Shown in pieces: positions 60,413-64,000 of a DNA stretch of 64,000 nt (its first letter is position 1; each line of letters opens with the position of its first letter). The stretch is taken from assembly GCA_024686135.1 (NCBI GenBank), contig JAIBDQ010000002.1, forward strand, positions 17,733 through 81,732, in the 5' to 3' direction. The translations under genes and the position numbers were made by a program. The DNA is from Halobacteriovorax sp. (GTDB taxonomy: Bacteria; Bdellovibrionota; Bacteriovoracia; Bacteriovoracales; Bacteriovoracaceae). The notes below the pieces were generated by a model. That model searched no databases, was not told the DNA's origin, and saw only the letters and a program-made list of their open reading frames with translations.

Positions 60413-63400
60413 CTAGCGTAGAGCCCTGATATACTTTTCAATTTCGGCTTTATCAACGGCACCCGGGTCCAACCTCAGGTAAGTCTCAAAGCTTTCAGCG
60501 GCTAATGAGCTCTGCCCTGACGCGTTAAAGATATACCCTAACTGCTTATGGATTTCGGGATTATTTGGAGCTTCTTTTAATGCCTTTAGATAAAACTGTC
60601 TTGCCTGCTCATAAAGATTATTTCTGTATTTTATAAAACCAATACCCATCAAAGCAGGCACTAACCTTGAGTTCTTAGAAATGGCCTTTTCAAAATATGG
60701 TGTTGCCTTAGCAAAGTCACCTGTTAACCGATAAATCTCGCCAGCAATATAATGACCATAAGGTAGACTTGGATTCTGTTTAATTTCTTCAAGGGCACTT
60801 TTTATGGCCTTGTCATATTGCTTTAGGCTTATGTACACCTTTGCCAGATTGTAGTGTATCTTTGGGTAAGTATTTAATCTTTTAGCCACTTCTAAGAATT
60901 CATTTAGAGCCTCTTTATTTCTATTACTAAGTAAAAGATATTCACCCAAAATCATTCTAGTCTTTAAATTCCCTGGGTCAGTTTCAATTAGTTTTTTACT
61001 ATAAAAAATAACGTCTTCATTGTTATCTTCAACTTTACTTGAACGAATCATAAACTGGTAAAAATCTCCATCTTTCTTAGGAAGATTCTCAATCTTCTTT
61101 TTATATTCTTTAAACTCTACCGTTTTACCGCTTCTATAATAATAAACAGCTATATCCCCGAGTAACTTGGGGTGATCTGGGTAGAGCTTAAGAACATCCC
61201 TTAAGTACCCAATGGCCGTATCAGCGTTATCTAATTCATATAAAATATTACCCTGCAAGGAGAGATAAAAAATATTATCAGGATCAAGATCTAAACATCT
61301 AGAAAGATATTTTTTAGCATCCTTAAATCTTTTTCTTTTAAAAAACTCTTGAGCTAGAACAAAATAATACTCATCATTTAATGGGTCTTTCTTTAGTGCC
61401 ATTTGAAAATATTGATTAGCAAAGTTGAAGTTCTTTTTCTTTAGCCAATAGTATCCAATCAAAGCCTGAAAATTCGATAATTGAAAAAACTTCGTTGTAT
61501 TTGATAGAATACTAATTTGTTCATTAGCTTCATCCATTTTCTCAACTTGCATTAAAGCTGTAATTAAAGCAAATGCTACATCAGGGTTTGCAGGATATTC
61601 TTTTTTAAGAAATCTTGTAGTTTTAAGGGCCTCTTGATAATAACCACGTTTGGTTTGTATCTTAGCCAGTAATAACTGTGATGGAATATATGTTTCATTC
61701 AGATCAACAGCTTCGATTGCATAGCGAAAAGCTCTTTCCCAGGATTTTTTCCTTAGGGCCTCTTTTGCCTTTCTCATTGCATCTTTGATTTTACTCTCTT
61801 GTATTAGCGTTTGAACCGCTTCACTTCCCTGTTGATCAAGAGCTGCCAGTTTTGAACGTAATGAATTACTTTCCTTGTATCGCAACGCTTTCTTTAAAAG
61901 CTTAACGGCCATATCAAGGTTTCCATTTAAAGCTTTTATCATCCCCATGTACTCAAGATACTGAGAGTAATAGTGAGGAGAATGTTCCATACTTAACATT
62001 TTTATCTTTTTAAGTGCCTTAGTTAACAATGCGTACTCACCATCTACGAATAAATTTTCACAGAGAGCCAGCCACAACTTTACAGAGTCTGGTCTGATTT
62101 CTACAGCCTTTTTAAGTAGACCTCTTTGTTTCTCAAATTCTTCATTGGCACGTAGAAAATGAGCCATATAGAAATACGTTTCTGAGTTTTTATTTTTAAA
62201 ATTTTCAAGTCTCTTGAAAACTCTTTTAGCCTCAACGTATTCACCTGTTTCAATCAAAACGTATAAATAATAAGTAAATATCTCTAAACTTGGTTTATTA
62301 ACCCTTAAATAGTTTTCTATTACTCTTTCAGCACTACTAAACTTTTCAAGATAAGCATAAAATTTTGCTACACCTAAGGTTAAGTTACTGTCTTTCAGGA
62401 TCTTATTTTGAGAAATTTGAATTAATCTAAAAATCGTCTTCTTCGCTTTCTTTTGGTCTTTTGCCTCTGGTAAAAGCTCCGCATATGACCTAACCAAAAG
62501 ACCTAAAGCTGGATTTTCATCATAACTGCTTTTTAGTGACTTTAAAAAATATCCGCTAGCCTTAACTCTCGCTAGATAGGATCCGTCTTTATATAATGAG
62601 ACCCCTTTAACAAGTAACTCTTTTGCTTTTGTTTTATTCTCTTTTTTATTAACTACTGGGAATTCAAAGTTTATATATCTGGGCTTAAAGGGTGCAGGAC
62701 CAGACTTATCATCCATCATAAATAAACCAAGTAGCCCAACAACCACTACTACAAGAATTACTGGGTTAATTTTTTTCTTTTCGGGCTTCTTTTCTTCTTC
62801 CTCTTCTTCTACCTCTTCAGGTACTTCTTTTGGCTTTGCCTTCCTTTCAATTTCCTCTTCGGCTTGCCTTGCTATAGATTTAATATCGGGCATAATTTCT
62901 TTAAGATCCACAAAGCCTGTTTTCTCATCCACATCAATCGTTTCTTCGACAACTTCGACTTCCTTAATTTCTTCAATTTCCTCTTCAGGCTCCTCTTCTA
63001 TTTCCTTAATCACTTCTTTAGGTCTGATTACTCTAGTTTTATCTATATCTTCAGCCTTAGGAGGTACACGTATAAGTCTAGTTTTTTCTACTGCAGATTC
63101 ATCTTCTTCTGCAACTTCCTCCGCTTCTACTTCTTCCTGCTTGTACTTTTCTTCTAGTTCTTGATAGTTGATTTTAGTCGATGTTTTTTTCTCAAACTGA
63201 AACTCACTAAACCCATCCTCATTTGCAATAGGTGTTGACTCATCTGCCATGTCATCAACTTCTGGTTTCTCTTCCTTCTTAGGTTTCTTAGGAATATTTA
63301 TTCGGGCAATAGTGCTATCGCCAACTTCATTTTTTACAGAAGCTGTTTTTTTGTTAGTGATAATTTCCTTTATAACCTTTTTAAGATCAGGAAAATCTTT

Positions 63401-63544
63401 TAGCCCTAACCAATCACCAGCGGGATAGCTTTGGATGGCCTCTTTTCCAGAGATATGCCCCTTGGAGAAAAGTTCTCCAATCTGCTCTTTTTTAAACGGT
63501 CCGACTATTCGACCATTTTTTAATTTGACGCGGTACTTTGCCAT
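60413..63544 (-). CDS. Large membrane protein with GYF_2-like N-terminus and TPR repeats
   Basis: A 1043-residue protein. The first 55 residues look like a GYF_2 domain (YRVKLKNGRIVGPFKKEQI, then GDWLGLKDFPDL). A highly acidic, Glu/Lys-rich region follows, then a membrane span near 263-281 (NPVILVVVVVGLLGLFMM). The remaining 750 residues are TPR-like repeats, many with the pattern Ala-Lys-x-x-Phe-x-x-Ala and Pro-x-x-Pro turns (DPGNLKTRMILGEYLL, then GDFAKATPYFEKAI). The C-terminal TPRs should lie in the periplasm. A large protein-binding scaffold is likely; its partner is unknown. No enzyme domain is seen. ATG start. Confidence 0.85.
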   Translation of the reverse strand: MAKYRVKLKNGRIVGPFKKEQIGELFSKGHISGKEAIQSYPAGDWLGLKDFPDLKKVIKEIITNKKTASVKNEVGDSTIARINIPKKPKKEEKPEVDDMADESTPIANEDGFSEFQFEKKTSTKINYQELEEKYKQEEVEAEEVAEEDESAVEKTRLIRVPPKAEDIDKTRVIRPKEVIKEIEEEPEEEIEEIKEVEVVEETIDVDEKTGFVDLKEIMPDIKSIARQAEEEIERKAKPKEVPEEVEEEEEEKKPEKKKINPVILVVVVVGLLGLFMMDDKSGPAPFKPRYINFEFPVVNKKENKTKAKELLVKGVSLYKDGSYLARVKASGYFLKSLKSSYDENPALGLLVRSYAELLPEAKDQKKAKKTIFRLIQISQNKILKDSNLTLGVAKFYAYLEKFSSAERVIENYLRVNKPSLEIFTYYLYVLIETGEYVEAKRVFKRLENFKNKNSETYFYMAHFLRANEEFEKQRGLLKKAVEIRPDSVKLWLALCENLFVDGEYALLTKALKKIKMLSMEHSPHYYSQYLEYMGMIKALNGNLDMAVKLLKKALRYKESNSLRSKLAALDQQGSEAVQTLIQESKIKDAMRKAKEALRKKSWERAFRYAIEAVDLNETYIPSQLLLAKIQTKRGYYQEALKTTRFLKKEYPANPDVAFALITALMQVEKMDEANEQISILSNTTKFFQLSNFQALIGYYWLKKKNFNFANQYFQMALKKDPLNDEYYFVLAQEFFKRKRFKDAKKYLSRCLDLDPDNIFYLSLQGNILYELDNADTAIGYLRDVLKLYPDHPKLLGDIAVYYYRSGKTVEFKEYKKKIENLPKKDGDFYQFMIRSSKVEDNNEDVIFYSKKLIETDPGNLKTRMILGEYLLLSNRNKEALNEFLEVAKRLNTYPKIHYNLAKVYISLKQYDKAIKSALEEIKQNPSLPYGHYIAGEIYRLTGDFAKATPYFEKAISKNSRLVPALMGIGFIKYRNNLYEQARQFYLKALKEAPNNPEIHKQLGYIFNASGQSSLAAESFETYLRLDPGAVDKAEIEKYIRALR

Positions 63545-63581
63545 CCTAACTATTCTAGCGGATTTCAGTAATTTTAAAACG

Positions 63582-64000
63582 TTAGGAAGGTTTTGGCTTT
63601 CTTGAGTAAATTAATCTAGCAAGACCTGGTAGCCGCAAAAGACCCTGTCTGAAATTTAAACCTAACAACAATAACATGATCGTGAGTTTAGTAAGGTCTT
63701 TATCAACCACGTAATAGGCCACAGCCTCGTATTTAAAGTTAAACCAAGGGCTAAACGGGAATGTAATTAAGAAGAAAATCAAAATGATTGAAGAAAACAT
63801 AACTGGAATAGACTTTTCTTTGCTGTAATTATTAATTGATATAAACGCTATGATAACAACATTATTTGCCCAAAATAATGTTACTGGTGTTGAAAAATTT
63901 ATAAACGAATTTAGTGAGCATATTGTTAAATTAAATATAATTAGGTACCAAATTTTTGGCAACTCGTCCGTTTCATTTTCTAACTTGAATGCACAGATAA
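63582..64000 (-). CDS. C-terminal part of a polytopic membrane protein (5' end beyond window)
   Basis: At least 139 codons are open in this frame, running off the window edge without a stop, so the start is not seen. A TTG at 63962 could be a start but the frame is open beyond it. The visible part has about four hydrophobic spans (YLIIFNLTIC, VVIIAFISIN, FSSIILIFFLIT and LTIMLLLLG) and a short basic end (YSRKPKPS). No family recognised. It lies 37 bases upstream of the TPR protein gene and may be in its operon. Confidence 0.7.
   Translation of the reverse strand, partial: ICAFKLENETDELPKIWYLIIFNLTICSLNSFINFSTPVTLFWANNVVIIAFISINNYSKEKSIPVMFSSIILIFFLITFPFSPWFNFKYEAVAYYVVDKDLTKLTIMLLLLGLNFRQGLLRLPGLARLIYSRKPKPS

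Noticed and set aside
1-64000. CRISPR arrays, insertion sequences, prophage or rRNA genes
   Set aside because: No regularly spaced repeats, transposase, integrase, phage structural genes or rRNA were found in the window.

Overview
The window is AT-rich, gene-dense bacterial chromosome from a motile Gram-negative. It carries a lipid A/heptose pathway pair (LpxH-like hydrolase, RfaE2), flagellins with a filament cap, a Bat/MoxR operon, an MglA/MglB polarity pair and a large division/cell-wall (dcw) cluster. This mix, with low GC and many lysine- and asparagine-rich lineage-specific proteins, fits Bdellovibrionota, most likely the Bacteriovorax/Halobacteriovorax side. That assignment is inferred from gene content, not from a search.

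Layout. 1-4850 (minus): moxR, a DUF58 gene, a membrane protein, batA and a batB-batC fusion cut by the window edge. 4948-15616 (minus): a probable operon of a membrane protein, rlmE, a solitary transpeptidase, lepB, a short NFACT protein, an exported protein and a 1472-residue lipoprotein. 15884-24913 (plus): fliD, fliS, a FliT-like gene, a Maf-N-like protein, two long GT9-type glycosyltransferases with a 45-codon gene between them, a 207-residue protein, a histidine kinase and a response regulator. nadK and recN follow. 27431-30150 (minus): an LpxH-like hydrolase and two flagellins, each with its own terminator. 30354-34671 (minus): a solute-binding protein, prmA, rsmE, an RDD protein and rfaE2. 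34728-36862 (plus): an RNase J-like enzyme and a small zinc-finger membrane protein.

36895-53224 (minus) is the dcw cluster, in transcription order mtnP, rsmH, ftsL, ftsI, murE (split by an in-frame stop), murF, mraY, murD, ftsW, murC, murB, an ftsQ candidate, ftsA, ftsZ. No murG, ddl or mraZ is present. 53307-64000: a plus-strand hydrolase-like gene, then on the minus strand mglB-mglA, dnaX-ybaB-recR, SRP RNA, tRNA-Ser(GGA), tadA, a PilZ-like gene, tRNA-Arg(ACG), tRNA-Ser(GCT), tRNA-Ser(TGA), a 1043-residue GYF/TPR membrane protein and the end of another membrane protein.

Points most worth following up: the nonsense codon splitting murE; an A10 tract in dnaX with stop codons close by in both alternative frames; a possible flagellin-glycosylation cassette next to fliD-fliS; a five-codon minigene overlapping the ribosome-binding site of the second flagellin, downstream of a large inverted repeat; and the NFACT protein with an altered DR motif.
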